Source of the DNA: Tomocerus qinae
Taxonomy: Eukaryota; Arthropoda; Collembola; Entomobryomorpha; Tomoceridae
Length of the DNA stretch: 64,000 nucleotides
Assembly: GCA_020055645.1 (NCBI GenBank)
Contig: CM034546.1
Span: 62,000,001-62,064,000, forward strand
Direction: 5' to 3'
The position numbers and the translations under genes are program-made. Below the pieces are notes generated by a model. That model did not search any database. It was not told where the DNA came from and worked only from the letters and a program-made list of their open reading frames with translations. Positions 1 to 10,910 of this stretch are shown here, in pieces. Position 1 is the stretch's first letter; each line of letters opens with the position of its first letter.

Positions 1-51
1 GACTAAACACAGATTGACAGAGAGGTATAGTTGCAAATTTATTCTTCATTT

Positions 52-630
52 TTATTTTACATGTTTAGATAATGATATAATAGTTTGAATATAAGGATTT
101 CTTTTATATGTATCATGACATTTATAACAAGACAAACAATCTATTTTACATGTTTTATTAAAGGGAGAATTGTATAGCGGTATAGAGTGGACAAATTTGT
201 CTACATATCTATCGTTACTAGTTAATTTTTTCCCAAAGGGTTGAATAATATCTTCAAACTTTTTGTGGATATTTCTATTTAGCAAAAAGTATACACAATA
301 TTGACCACATACGATCCCGCTTGGTGATTGCAATTGTTTTTTGCTTAACCTTACATTAAGATTTAATCTATTTACAAATTTTTGAAATTCTAAATTATAG
401 TAGCTAATTGGAAATCCAAAACTATCAAAAAATTCAACATAGTTGTCTGATTTTTCTTTAAAGAATGCTAACCAATGACAGCCAGGTTTTGTAGAAGGGT
501 CTGAATTAACAATTATGGCAAATTCTTCGTTGGGAACAAATTCCAATTTATCGCACGACAAAACGTTTACAAATTTATTACTGTCGGCAATTGTGTGTTG
601 TAAAATATATTGTAATTGTAATGTATCCAT
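52..630 (-). CDS. Adenain-like cysteine protease of the Polinton
   Basis: A 192-aa protein of the adenovirus-type (C5) maturation protease family found in Polintons, whose expected role is cleavage of virion precursor proteins. Visible motifs in family order are GCHWLAFF with His52, VEFFDSFG with Asp69, a Gln at 101, and VCGQYCVYFLL with the candidate nucleophile Cys112 (Cys108 lies close by). Length is close to the roughly 200 aa usual for the family. The start ATG at 628-630 overlaps the stop of the upstream capsid gene by one base, which supports this start. The frame is open with all catalytic positions present, so the protease part looks intact although the element as a whole is damaged. 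Family assignment is confident; activity is not shown. Confidence 0.8.
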   Translation of the reverse strand: MDTLQLQYILQHTIADSNKFVNVLSCDKLEFVPNEEFAIIVNSDPSTKPGCHWLAFFKEKSDNYVEFFDSFGFPISYYNLEFQKFVNRLNLNVRLSKKQLQSPSGIVCGQYCVYFLLNRNIHKKFEDIIQPFGKKLTSNDRYVDKFVHSIPLYNSPFNKTCKIDCLSCYKCHDTYKRNPYIQTIISLSKHVK

Positions 631-2014
631 TAGTGAGATACCACCTGTCGATACTTATCTATTTCTAAGACAGCCTGGGTATCTGAATATACAAGGCAGT
701 GAACAGCTTCTGGTAGAGCTGTATGAAATTTTAGCTCTATACGGACACTACCTGACTTTTCCAAATGTAGGATGTTGTTCTCACTATCTGAGGGGCAAAT
801 GTCGAATGCAAAGAAAGTGTTTCCTGTACAGTAACTATATCTATTGAAGGGGAGACCAACATCGTTTCCAGCATTTTTTAAACTAGTGAAAAGCATATAG
901 TATGCCAGTAGATACTTATTGTCTTTGAAATTTAAATTAAGGGGTCTAATGGGTGTGGGCATATTGTTAACAGAAACACCTACGTAACTGACATCGTAGT
1001 GATAGAAATTGAATGGATTTAAGGCAAGATCTCCATTAAAACCTCTGCTAGATACGAAAGCCAAAATTACTTTACTGGGAACATTTGCTACAAAGACATT
1101 CTCCTCTACAAAAGACTGGTTCCCTTTTGGGATTGTAAAATATTTTAAACCTTTTTTTTGATAAAAATATTTTGCAATCTCTTCCTTGTCTAGGAGCTTT
1201 TGGTGGGCAACAACCAAACTTGGGTACAAAATTTCCTTTCTAATGAACAATCCTGCGTCTAAAAATTTTATTCTGGGGATAAATGTAGTAGCAGCATCTT
1301 CGTCAAGAGTGGTGTTTGTACATAAAATGACAAAGTTATCAGGGGACCTAGTCAAAACAATGCTTACGTTTGTATCATTAAGAATGTAACGGCTTTGATT
1401 ACCCAAGTCAATATGTAGTTTTCCTACTAACTCTACATTTTTGGATCCCTTAAATAAATCTCGTCTTTCAGAGTAACCACCATTTGCAGTATCTACCACA
1501 GACGCGTCATCTTCAGGGTTAAATAACGTACAGGACGCTTGTGACTCATAATAATCCCTACTATAAGAAAACACTACCTCGAAATAAGCTTTATAAGGAT
1601 ACAAATTATTCGTTGTAGATACAATTTGATTGTTTACATATACCTCACATTGAAGAAACAAAGAATGAAATGTGTTATTGGTGACGCTAATGTCTATTTC
1701 TTGAGGTATGGGATCACCATTGTTTTGTTCCAAACGTACACATAGAGTTAAAAAATGATCCCCAAGATTCAGGTAGTGGCTGCTATTACCCATTATTTTA
1801 AATTCTAATTTTGCATCAGAGTCCTGGATGTTCACGACAGGTTTAAATTCAGCATAGAAACTCGATTCTACAGTTGTATCTATTGAGAAAAATGTAAATT
1901 AACCGTCAGTAAATTAGTGTAGAAAATATAAAGTAACTTACCTGTTAATAATGATGAAAATAAGTCTGCCTGATCACGAATCGCTGGTTGAGATGATGTG
2001 TGGAGTAAAGACAT
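630..2014 (-). CDS. Polinton capsid protein, F54H12.2-like, two exons
   Basis: The main exon (630-1879) encodes a beta-rich protein of the group annotated in animal genomes as F54H12.2-like and attributed to Polinton capsids (double jelly-roll type; that structural role is inferred). The open frame runs upstream past its first internal Met to an AG at 1880-1881. A short first exon lies at 1942-2014, with ATG at 2012-2014 and a GTAAGT donor reading away from 1941. The 62-bp intron is phase 1 and the joined frame stays open, about 440 aa in all. The first exon holds a DLFSSLL segment typical of the family N-terminus. The start overlaps the stop of the upstream core-type gene (TAATG), and the stop overlaps the protease start. 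A 62-bp intron in a virus-like gene is notable and may instead reflect a host-adapted copy. Confidence 0.72.
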
Positions 2015-3059
2015 TATGACAGTATGTCTATTTTATTTCTCCTGATACCCTTCTTTAAAACTGGTGGTTTTATTCTCTGAATTTTTTTCTTCTTCTTTTC
2101 GTTATGGTCAAATGTGGAAGTCAACAACTTCCTTTTTCTTACTTTCCCAGAACCTTTTTGGTTAACTGAAGAAATAATATTCTTTCCAATTTCCTTTGCT
2201 AAATTAATTCCATTTGTTTTAATGGCTTGCTTTATGGATGTTCCACAGAGCACATCTGATGCTGTTTTAATCGCCGCTCGTTTTGCGCTAGCAATGACAT
2301 GTTTTTTGATGACTGGCAATACATATCTTGCCATTGTAGAGAACAAACCCCCTCCTCTTTGTACCCTAGAACTAACGCTCAGTGTACAAAATACCATTTA
2401 CCACTTACCAGTGGTAAGTGGTTTTTAATGGTATTTAACGTTAAATACCACTACCTAAAAAGTAGTGGTAAGTGGTAAAAATGGTAAAAAATGGTAAAAA
2501 TTGTTTCGTTTAAATTTCGTGTGCAGATTTTGAATAAAATTCGGTGCCAAAGTATGAAATAGCTTAGCAGCTGATGATTGTTGTTACTAATTGATAAGTT
2601 TTCACCAATCAAATTTAGATTCAACCAATGTGGGCATTAATAGCTATAGCCCTTATTTGCCGATTGAGAAATTAATTGCTATTAAATTGCCTTCAAATCA
2701 ATTTTAATTTAACGATACCAAATGCAATGTTGGTTTAATAGTAATATTTACTTGCTTAATTTGATAATTAATTAAGGGGCTGATTGGAAATTATGTTTCA
2801 TAGAAAATAAAGTTTTAAAACCTTTATATTTTAGGATACTAATATCTGTAGTAAGCTGTCCAATCAATCTCAAATATTTACCATTTTTACCATTAAATGC
2901 ATTTTTACCATTAAGTGCATTTTTACCACTGTGATGGTAAAAAAGCCTAAAAAGTGGTAAATTTTGTACACTGCTAACGCTATAAGGTGTCCCCTTATGA
3001 ATTTGGGATTGAAGAGTCTCTAAATAATGACCGTCGGAAAAAGTATATATGGATTTCAT
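2014..3059 (-). pseudogene. Polinton small basic core-type gene split by a MITE
   Basis: The 3' half (2014-2379) encodes a Gly-rich then Lys/Arg-rich segment (RGGGLFS, then many KR runs), like the small basic core or minor capsid proteins that precede the capsid gene in Polintons. The 5' half (2982-3059, ATG at 3057-3059) sits on the other side of a 594-bp hAT-type MITE. The two halves are in the same frame once the MITE and one 8-bp target copy (CTAACGCT) are discounted: 444 nt, 147 codons plus stop. In place, the MITE plus duplication adds 602 bp and destroys the frame. A new in-frame ATG lies in the MITE end at 2395-2397, so the downstream half still reads as a 127-aa ORF, probably by chance. 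Confidence 0.75.
2380..2973. mobile_element. hAT-type MITE, family CAGTGTACAAAAT, copy 1
   Basis: It begins CAGTGTACAAAAT and ends with the inverse, ATTTTGTACACTG-like, sequence. The 8-bp direct repeat CTAACGCT flanks it at 2372-2379 and 2974-2981. Both ends carry clusters of TGGTAA / TTACCA subterminal repeats (GGTAAGTGG, AATGGTAAAAATGG). The 8-bp duplication and CAGTG ends are typical of hAT superfamily non-autonomous elements. No transposase is seen. A second copy, in the opposite orientation, lies at 52309-53105. Confidence 0.9.
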
Positions 3060-3332
3060 TTTAAAAATGTAATTATTTTGTTTATTTATGTTAAGCAATG
3101 TAATTGTTAAATGTAAATGAAGAGTTATTCTGTACTTCAAAAGTATTTATAGGGAAATAATAAGTGGAAACAGTTTATTGTGTTACTCTTCGTTATAAAC
3201 TTTATGTAGAAACGTTTTGAAAAAAATGGTTGTTTTGTAATGGCATGGATAACAAAACTGAGCTATTTTAATACTATAAAATAATAATACACATTTAGAA
3301 TTAGATGATTAAATTAGATCCTGAAAGCATTT

Positions 3333-3740
3333 TTACTGATTTGACAAAATTTGTTTTACTGTAGAGGGTGAAATATTAATGTCTAATGAATCTTTTACGG
3401 CTGTATTTAAAGTTTGTAAAGCCAGAAAAGGCTCATTAGTCGATAACAACGTTTTTGGGGTAATAGACTGGAAATTAAGAACAGGTGGTGTAAATGACGA
3501 TGACGACTGTTGTGTAATCTTTTGTCGTTGGTTTACACTATAGCACACTACATCCTTATCTTTAGATGTAGTTAGTGTTAGCTCTGTGTGAATAGTGATT
3601 GGTTTGTAATCAATTTTTATTTTCTTTCTACATGGTTTGTTCAGGATTGAAGGGTATTGGTGATATTCTGAGCTAACAACCACTTTTATTTTCATTTTGC
3701 TTTGGAGCTCAGTTGTTGACTGACACATTGTAGATGACAT
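3333..3740 (-). CDS. Hypothetical 135-aa ORF next to the Polinton genes
   Basis: An open frame on the same strand and directly upstream of the core-type gene. The protein is Ser/Thr/Lys-rich, with a basic patch (KPCRKKIKID) and no domain I recognise. Its position fits one of the unassigned accessory genes of Polintons, but nothing in the residues proves it, and the region is AT-rich enough for a chance ORF of this size to be possible. Confidence 0.35.
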   Translation of the reverse strand: MSSTMCQSTTELQSKMKIKVVVSSEYHQYPSILNKPCRKKIKIDYKPITIHTELTLTTSKDKDVVCYSVNQRQKITQQSSSSFTPPVLNFQSITPKTLLSTNEPFLALQTLNTAVKDSLDINISPSTVKQILSNQ

Positions 3741-4639
3741 GAATCATTTATATTATACTGTATTTTTTTTTTGTAATTTATTTATTTTTTAATGACCTAA
3801 ATACCTAAAAGATGTTGTATTTCAAGATTTGTAAATCTGTTGAAATCCATATGTCTAGACGCTTTACTTTTATAACTTTCTCATAAAACTTTTATGTTCT
3901 TTATAGGTTAAGTCTTCATATTAAATATGATGTGTGAACTATTCATAACTTACTTCCCATGAATACAGATGTTTAGTACTAGAGCGAATTTTTCACCCCA
4001 TTAAATTTTTTTTTTTAATTATTTTCCAATATATAAAAAGCATCTGCCATGACAGGCAACGCCTGTCATGGCGGATGCTTTTTATAATCATCAATATTCA
4101 GAGTAACCACCATACCACCCCAACCATACCACCCCAATATTCAGAGTAACCACCCACCAGGAAGATCAATATTTACTATTAAAACAAGCAAAAAATCTAA
4201 ATAAATTAATGTTGACTATCAACAGAAAATCAAAATTAACCAATATTGGGTATTAAAATCATAAGAAAATAACAATCGGTTAATATTAACTATCAAAATG
4301 AAAAGATGTTAAAAATGTAAATTTGACTATAAAATTGAATATAAATCCAAAATAGATTTTTTCCGTCCTCTCACAGTGATTTTTTGGTTTTATTTACTTT
4401 ATTATAAAATGTCAAATTTTGTAGAAGTGGATTGTAATTTATACCATAATTCTAACAATTTATAGGAAACGCTGTAGAACATTTTGTTGTCCATTTAATG
4501 CCAAATTTTCACTTTGACTATTAAAATGAAGGCAAAATGAGCGAGCAACCAATAGAGCGATTTACCCCAAATTCAATAGTGATCGTCAGTGGTCCATAGG
4601 CATTATTTTTGCTAAGTTTGGTCAATACCCGTCGTTGCT
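3741..4639. other. Gene-free AT-rich stretch with small repeats
   Basis: No supportable ORF. It holds a 26-bp-arm hairpin at 4032-4086 (listed separately) and a duplicated phrase ATTCAGAGTAACCACC at about 4096 and 4140, separated by ACCATACCACCCCA repeats. Confidence 0.6.
4032..4086. repeat. Near-perfect 26-bp inverted repeat with 3-nt loop
   Basis: Arms 4032-4057 and 4061-4086 pair at 25 of 26 positions; the one mismatch would be a G-U pair in RNA. The loop is AAC. The core reads GCCATGACAGGC / GCCTGTCATGGC and the outer part is AT-rich. No gene or terminator context explains it. It could be a tiny foldback insertion or a small hairpin RNA source. Confidence 0.85.
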
Positions 4640-5353
4640 TTCAAAAGTTATCGTGGGGACGGACGGACGTACGGACAGACTGTGTGGTTCTATAAGCTGC
4701 CTTATTCAGGCGAGCTAAAAATGTCAAACGATGTAAAAAATGTCAAACGATGTAAAAAATGTCAAAAAATGTAAAAGATGTCAAAAAATGTAAAAAATGT
4801 CAAAAAATGTAAAAAATGTCAAAAAATGTAAAAAATGTCAAAAAATGTAAAAAATGTCAAGAAATGTAAAAAATGTCAACAAATGTAAAAAATGTAAAAA
4901 ATGTCAAAAAATGAAAAATGTAAAATGTCAAAAAATTTCAAAAATGTTAAAAAATGTAAAAAATTTCAAAAATTTCAACAATTGTTTAAAATTGTCAAAA
5001 ATCATAAAAAATTTCAAAAATGTCAACAATTGTTTGGCATTGTCAAAAATGTCAAAAATGTCAACAATTGTTTAAAATTGTCAAAATTCATAAAAAATTT
5101 CAAAAATGTCAACAATTGTTTGACATTGTCAAAAATGTCAATAATGTCAACAATTGTTTGGCATTGTCAAAAATGTCAACAATTGTTTGACATTGTCAAA
5201 AATGTCAAAAATGTCAACAATTGTTTGACATTGTCAAAAATGTCAAAATTGTCAAAAATTATCAAAAACTTCAAAAATGTCAACAATTGTTTGACATTGT
5301 CAAAAATGTCAAAAATTGCCAAAAATGTCAACAATTGTCAAAAATGTCAACAA
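4640..5353 (+). repeat. Tandem AAAAATGTC / CAACAATTGTTTGACATTGT array
   Basis: The array starts just after a GGACGGACGGACGTACGGACAGAC-type motif at about 4657-4680, which in many arthropod repeats marks an element end. From about 4717 to 4930 the unit is roughly 9 or 18 bp (AAAAATGTCAAAAAATGT). From about 4930 to 5350 it changes into a longer unit built on TGTCAACAATTGTTTGACATTG. The 73-aa and 154-aa frames in it (repeated VNNCL-LSKMSK) are products of the repeat and not genes. Confidence 0.9.
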
Positions 5354-5356
5354 TAT

Positions 5357-5581
5357 TTTCCATAATAAAAATTTAAAACTTACAGAAAGTGAACAAATGA
5401 ACTACATTATATATAATAGAATTAAATAAATAGAATTTTATCATGCACTTAAGAGCAGACAAAAAACCTTTTAACTAAGATATATTAGATAGTTTGGTTT
5501 AAATTTGTGATATTAAATCTTTTTGCAATAATTTATTGTCAACATTAATAAAAATTACCATACCATCTGTTTCTTGCATTT
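5357..5581 (+). repeat. Direct repeat, copy 1 of 2
   Basis: About 225 bp, beginning CCATAATAAAAAT and containing CACTTAAGAGCAGACAAAAAACC, that recurs at 6217-6442 with scattered substitutions and small indels. Spacing is about 860 bp. It contains no ORF. Confidence 0.85.
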
Positions 5582-6216
5582 ATAGGAATTCAAGGAAAAC
5601 ATAACATGGTAGTATACTACTCATATAACATAATATACTACATTAATTTGCCTAACTAAATTTACAATTACGTAAACCCAACATCGGCTACATACTCTCT
5701 GTATTTATTAATAGTAATCGTTTTCAGAATTATTTTTTTGTTTAAATAACCATTTACGTTATGAGATTGGGAAATAAACTTTAACTCGTCTGACTTCGAT
5801 AGATTAGAATCTTAGTTTTTTTAGTTATGCAATGGATTTTTACAGGAACATTATTGCAATGGAAAATTATTTTATATTTCCGCTTTTTAAGAGAGGAAGC
5901 TTCCTAGTTCTTAGAAAGTATATTACATAATTATGTTCATTCACCCAACAGTTCTTGTTTCCTGGATGCCTTCAAAAAGAAGAGTTAAAACTATAATTTT
6001 TCCATCTTCCTATTAACGAAGTTGCGATGAATGTGTAAATAACAAAAAATACAAACGAGAAAGGTCGACTATATCACCTCCTCCAGTTCAAGCAATTCCT
6101 CCTCGTCTATATGTTCATTTTGTTAATGTAGTATAACGAGAATGAAAACGTGTAATAATAGAAAAATGCATAATATTATATTGCACAGCCTAACTGCATA
6201 ACATTTTTTATAATTC

Positions 6217-6442
6217 TTTCCATGATAAAAATTAAAAACTTACCGAAAGTGAGCAAATGAACTGCATTATATACAATAGAAATATAAATAATATAAATAG
6301 AATTTTATCATGCACTTAAGAATAGAAAAAAAACCTTTTAACTATGATATATTAGATAGTTTGGTTTGGATTTTGTGATATTAAATCTTTTTGCAATAAT
6401 TCACTATCAATTTTGATATTATTTACCATCTGTTTCGTGCAT
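6217..6442 (+). repeat. Direct repeat, copy 2 of 2
   Basis: Second copy of the 5357-5581 sequence. The 635 bp between the copies holds no supportable gene. The layout would fit a segmental duplication or a solo pair of terminal repeats of a degraded element; I see no target duplication that decides. Confidence 0.85.
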
Positions 6443-7428
6443 TCAAAATAATTTTTATTCTATTTTAATACAGACATGTATAATACATCGTCGTGAATTA
6501 AATAATCTTCTAAGTACAGATTGGTTATTATTAAACGTACAAGGATTAATTTATGACATACGTAGGCTGAGATTAAATGGATTACAACTGATTATAAACG
6601 TCAGTATTTTCGATTTACCAATGAATCATATCATCTAATAATAGTGTTACAATAACTACGTACATTGTGACTGTGGTTAGCTATATACAGAAAAACGGTG
6701 AGAAATTATTAGAAGATTATTTGGCATAATGTCTGGGCGTTGGTTTAAGAGGAAGTCGAAAGTCTGCCATCCTAGTGACCAGGGATTATGGCATATAATA
6801 TTAATTATGCGAACATTCTCTCTACACGACCGCTTGCTAGGTTAGAAAGTCGAAAATGGCCCGCCGAAATGTGAAGTATAATTGTAAAATAAATTGGCTT
6901 CAATTTAGAAAATGGTAAACTGATACTCTCAATAAATTACACACAAGCGTTTGATTTAAAAGTTGCCGAAGTCCGGTGTCTAACCCAAACTCACTGTAAA
7001 AAATAACCAAAATATTTATTATGGTATTTAACGAAGTTTATGTTTTCATTTGTTAGTTACATTTGCAATTACACGAAGGCTTAACATTTCACTTACTATT
7101 GTTTTGTTGACATTCTGGAAGGGTAGGTAGACTTTGGAGTTTGTTACGATCAAACCCACGAATACTTTTTTTTAATTGCGCCTTATTGGTAGTAAGAATA
7201 TTCTAGGAACAATGCATGATGGAATGTATTTTTGTCATCGAATTTAATGGTAATAGTCACCAAGCACCTACTTACCATATTGTAGTGCTATATATAACAG
7301 TTTAGTTTTTGATTTATGTTTGTTTTCAATAAATATGAAAAAAAATTTGCCAATGGAGTGAAATAGGAATTTTTTGATGTTGAACTTAATTTGAAAATTT
7401 TGAATTGAAACGGCTGTTTGTATTAGGA
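6443..7428. other. No gene seen
   Basis: AT-rich sequence with stops in all frames. No repeat or conserved motif that I can support. Confidence 0.6.
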
Positions 7429-7455
7429 TATGTGAAAATAAATCTTATCATATTT

Positions 7456-8261
7456 CCGTATTTATCGATATAATTCCCCTGTTCAAGATAGTTCCCCTAC
7501 GGGGGAACTATATCGATTTTTCCTCGTAAATGTCAGCATTCGAAACTATAACTCCCCTATTCGAATTAATTCCCCGGTCAAAATTTAGAGCATTTGGTAC
7601 GTGTGCACTTACAATAAGTACATGTGTACTAAAAGAGAAAGGAAGCAAGAACATAGGTATTGAAAGGTATAGAATAGTTGCAGTCCACAGTTGTCGAAAT
7701 GGCAGAAGGAGAAGAACGATTATATTTGACTCCAAGAAGACCCAGTGCATACATATCTCGAAATTTAACTTTAAAAAGCTATCAAATTAAGTGAGGAAAC
7801 TTCCATTAACAGCGCCAGTAAACAGTTACAAGTTGACCGAAAAAGCATAAGAGAATGGAAACGGAAAAACTTGGATTATGAAAAATTGGCCGACGAAGGT
7901 AACAACCAACAGTTCAACAGTTAATTACAGTTGACGAAACTGCGCTATGGTTGGATTGTGCCAGTGACACGACAGTAGAGGTCAAAGGTTCACAGGAAGT
8001 TTCCATTCTGACAACCGGACACGATAAACTAAGAATTAGATTCGTCAGATCTGTCCTCTGACGAAGAAAATTAATTACATTTTAATAAAACTTTAATTTT
8101 ATTTTTAAATAATGCATTGATAATCTAATAAATATTGACTTTGAAACTATAATTCCCCTATTCGAATTAATTCCCCATCTGGGGAACTACATCGATTTTT
8201 CTTGGACTAAAAGTGGCCATGAAACTATAATTCCCCAGAGGTGCTAATTCGATAAATACGG
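7456..8261 (+). mobile_element. Deleted pogo/Tigger-type DNA transposon
   Basis: The ends are inverted (CCGTATTTATCGA at 7456, TCGATAAATACGG ending 8261), and subterminal GGGGAATTA / TAATTCCCC motifs repeat inside both ends. Plus-strand coding remnants include a CENP-B/pogo-like helix-turn-helix piece (about 7790-7920, with SASKQLQVDRKSIREWKRKN) and a DDE-domain piece (about 7922-8040, VDETALWLD then TTVEVKGSQEVSILTTGHDK). They are followed almost at once by an acidic SSDEEN-type tail, so most of the catalytic domain has been deleted. The first catalytic Asp (VDET) is visible; the rest of the triad is missing. A TA target duplication could be read inside the ends, but the boundaries are uncertain. 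Confidence 0.75.
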
Positions 8262-8283
8262 TATGTGAAAATAAATCTTTTAT

Positions 8284-8556
8284 CTAATAGGAAGCTAGAT
8301 AACATGTACCCTTACGATCGTCAAGATTAAATGTTAAACACGTTTCGTTTGGGCCGTAATCCCTGTAACGTCGACAGCGTTTAGGAGGGGTTGGCCGCGA
8401 TTGTAAATAATACCAGCCTTGAATGCACTCTTGGTTGTAGCCGCACTCATAGTCGTAATAATTGCAACGGCTGGCAGGTGGCGCTTTTACTACAACCAAA
8501 TTACAATTCTTTACTCTACATAAACAATCTTTTAAACAAAAGTGGGACATGCGCAT
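8284..8556 (-). pseudogene. Diverged member of the eight-cysteine peptide family
   Basis: A 90-codon frame that aligns along its length with the genes at 16532-16798 and 19675-19947: C1 at 31, C2 at 38, C3 at 44, C5 at 61, C7 at 73 and C8 at 85, with the family spacings kept. The fourth and sixth cysteines are both Tyr here (GWY at 49, YGPN at 67). The N-terminal part lacks a usable signal peptide; it holds cysteines and charges where the relatives have a hydrophobic core. No stop or frameshift is present, so it could be a re-purposed coding gene, but the lost secretion signal argues for decay. The stop lies about 22 bp from the end of the pogo-type element. Confidence 0.55.
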
Positions 8557-10910
8557 GGAATTCGTTATTAATGTATTAATGTTTGTATATTTGTCCGTAA
8601 TATTTTGTAATTAATGAGTATGGGTAATATTTTGCAATTAATGAGCAAGGACTAGACTTAGACTATCAGTACTGAGTCCAATCAACGGTCTAAGAATTTC
8701 GGTCCAATGCGCAGTCGCTAGAAATTTACTGATTTCAACATTTTCAAGCACACTTTGTGTGCTAGGATTCAGCTAGTAATTAATAAAATTATTGATACAT
8801 CTACTTTGAGGTTCATTTTTTAAATAATATCAGCAAATAATATTAAATAAAACTTTTAATGTGGCAACTGATGATATATTTACGTACTTAAATATAGTCT
8901 ACCAATAGAATACTATTCGGTATTGGTATTTATTTCTAAATGAATTCGCTATTTAACTACTAATAATCTTAAATAATAATAATTATGTCGTGAGAGCTCT
9001 AAGAATATTGAAGACAGCAGCAAAAGTAGATTATAGTTTATATACGTATTGGTAGTAGGTTACCTCTTACCTATGAACGGTTACAGCTAAATGTACTGTT
9101 ACATTCAGTTAGTAGAGTGTAACCTATGCACTATGTTGTAGGTAGTTGTTTAGCATATACAGACGAAGAGGTAAATCACTGTTATGTTTTGCCTTGTTTA
9201 TCAAATAACAAATAATAGCGGTATCAATGTCAAAGATAATACCCAACTAAATGCTATAAATAAATACATAAAAGATTTGTAAGAACGGTTAACTTATCAC
9301 CATTCCAAATGAATTCCTTCCTTAATAAAATTATTGTTATAATTATTTTTATGTTCATTTTCATAATTTCAGCAAATATTAAATGAAGCTTCAAAAAAAT
9401 AAGTCTTAAATAATAATAATTGTCAATTGTGTCGTAAAATTACGAAGAATATCGAAGTCTGGAATAAAATAAATGATTATATACGTATTGTATCAAGATG
9501 ACTGAATCCAATGACACCACATCATGCTTATTTAATTCTTAAAATTCTAATTTTAATAGCTTTTTTGTCTAAATTCTTTCCAATAAATGTCGTTTACTTC
9601 CTGTTAATAATTACCCATTGTTAAAATGGATGATTATGGTACAAATAAATTATGTGAAAAACCCAAACTCTATCTCAGCCTACTCACGTTATTCTATGAT
9701 AATATAACAAAAGAAAAAGAAACAATCTTTTAAGTGAAGATTGCGATTAATATTATATTTAAATGGAAAAGGTTAGTAGAAAAAATATTTCTAAAGTCGG
9801 AGTCCCCTTAGTGTTGGTAATTTTTTAATACCTCAATATTGGCGGCCGATCAATACCTTTTTGCTACAAAAATGTCATCTAGATGTGCCTATTTATACTT
9901 GAAAATGTAAGTATTGACCAATTTGCAAGGTGACACCTCTGCAACCAAGTCGTTTTAATTATGTAATCTAAATATATCTTTACAGTTACTAGAAGTGGTC
10001 GTATACATTTTTTGTGGCCATTTAATATAGTAATTTAATTGAAAAATGTACGTAATACATAGCTATGATAATTTAGATGCATTGAATTTAGACTTTATTA
10101 ATTTAGTTTATTATTAATTTAATTTAGACAATTGTTCTGCCATTGTGTTGACAAAAATGCGTTTACCAGATATCGCAATATCTCTAACTGCTACAACAGG
10201 TAAAATATACTTTCAAAATAGAAATTGTTCAATCAATAGTTATTTTATATAATAATGTTGATGTCACAAGCCGTGAAGCAATAAAATGGGTTTAACATTT
10301 GATATATACAAAATAGTAAAATCATTTTTACTTATTTACTTTTAAAATTCTAAATTACAATTTGTTCAAAAATCACCATACATCATACAGATACAAACGC
10401 ACGCATGTAGAAATTTAGTCAAATGGGGACGCAACCAAAAAACATTGTTCATATAAATAATACTTGTAGTAATTTGCATTTTATCTGTAGTCATATTTCA
10501 AGTAGCCAGTGGCTATGGCTGTTGGCTTTCTGTATTCTGTAGTATGCGTTGGCTGCGAAAAAAATTAGGTTGGTACACGTTAAATTTGTAACAATATATT
10601 AACTTGAGTAAATTTGTTATATAGGGGCCCAGGCGCGTATTTAGATAAAGGCCTGGCGGCATAAATTCCCAGAAAAAGAACATGTTTGAGCCCGAACATG
10701 ATTAATTTTACCAATATAATTTGCTGTGCCCCAGCTTAGTCAAATTCCTGGATACCTAGCTTTAAGTAACTACCTAATAATATTTACAAGAAAATTTATT
10801 GAATAACTTCATTGCTTCAAACTCATGTATCTATGGGAGGAAAAAATCATAAGCTTTAATGTAGCCGAAAACTTACTTTTCATATAAATATCCAACCTAA
10901 TATACCATTT
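8557..10910. other. No gene seen; one diverged local duplication
   Basis: No supportable coding region. Stretches around 8800-9060 and 9340-9500 resemble each other (CAGCAAATA, then TAAATAATAATAATT, then AATAT-GAAG and TATACGTATTG in the same order), so an old local duplication is likely. Confidence 0.5.

Larger units (their letters stand above)
1..3740 (-). mobile_element. Polinton/Maverick fragment, capsid-module end
   Basis: Three consecutive minus-strand genes match the virion module of Polinton (Maverick) elements: a small basic core-type protein, a capsid protein of the F54H12.2-like group and an adenain-type cysteine protease. Neighbouring genes overlap by a single base (stop and start share TAATG at 2012-2016 and 628-632), a compact, virus-like arrangement. 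The element continues off the left edge; no DNA polymerase B, integrase or packaging ATPase lies inside the window. I could not find the right terminal inverted repeat, so the 3740 boundary is only the end of the last same-strand ORF. It is at least partly decayed, because a MITE has split one gene. Confidence 0.75.

Noticed and set aside
4717..5353. Possible CRISPR-like array
   Set aside because: The units are contiguous degenerate repeats without unique spacers, and the genome is eukaryotic.
4854..5365. 73-aa and 154-aa plus frames rich in Lys, Asn and Cys
   Set aside because: Both are direct translations of the tandem AATGTC repeat; no start context or composition change marks a gene.
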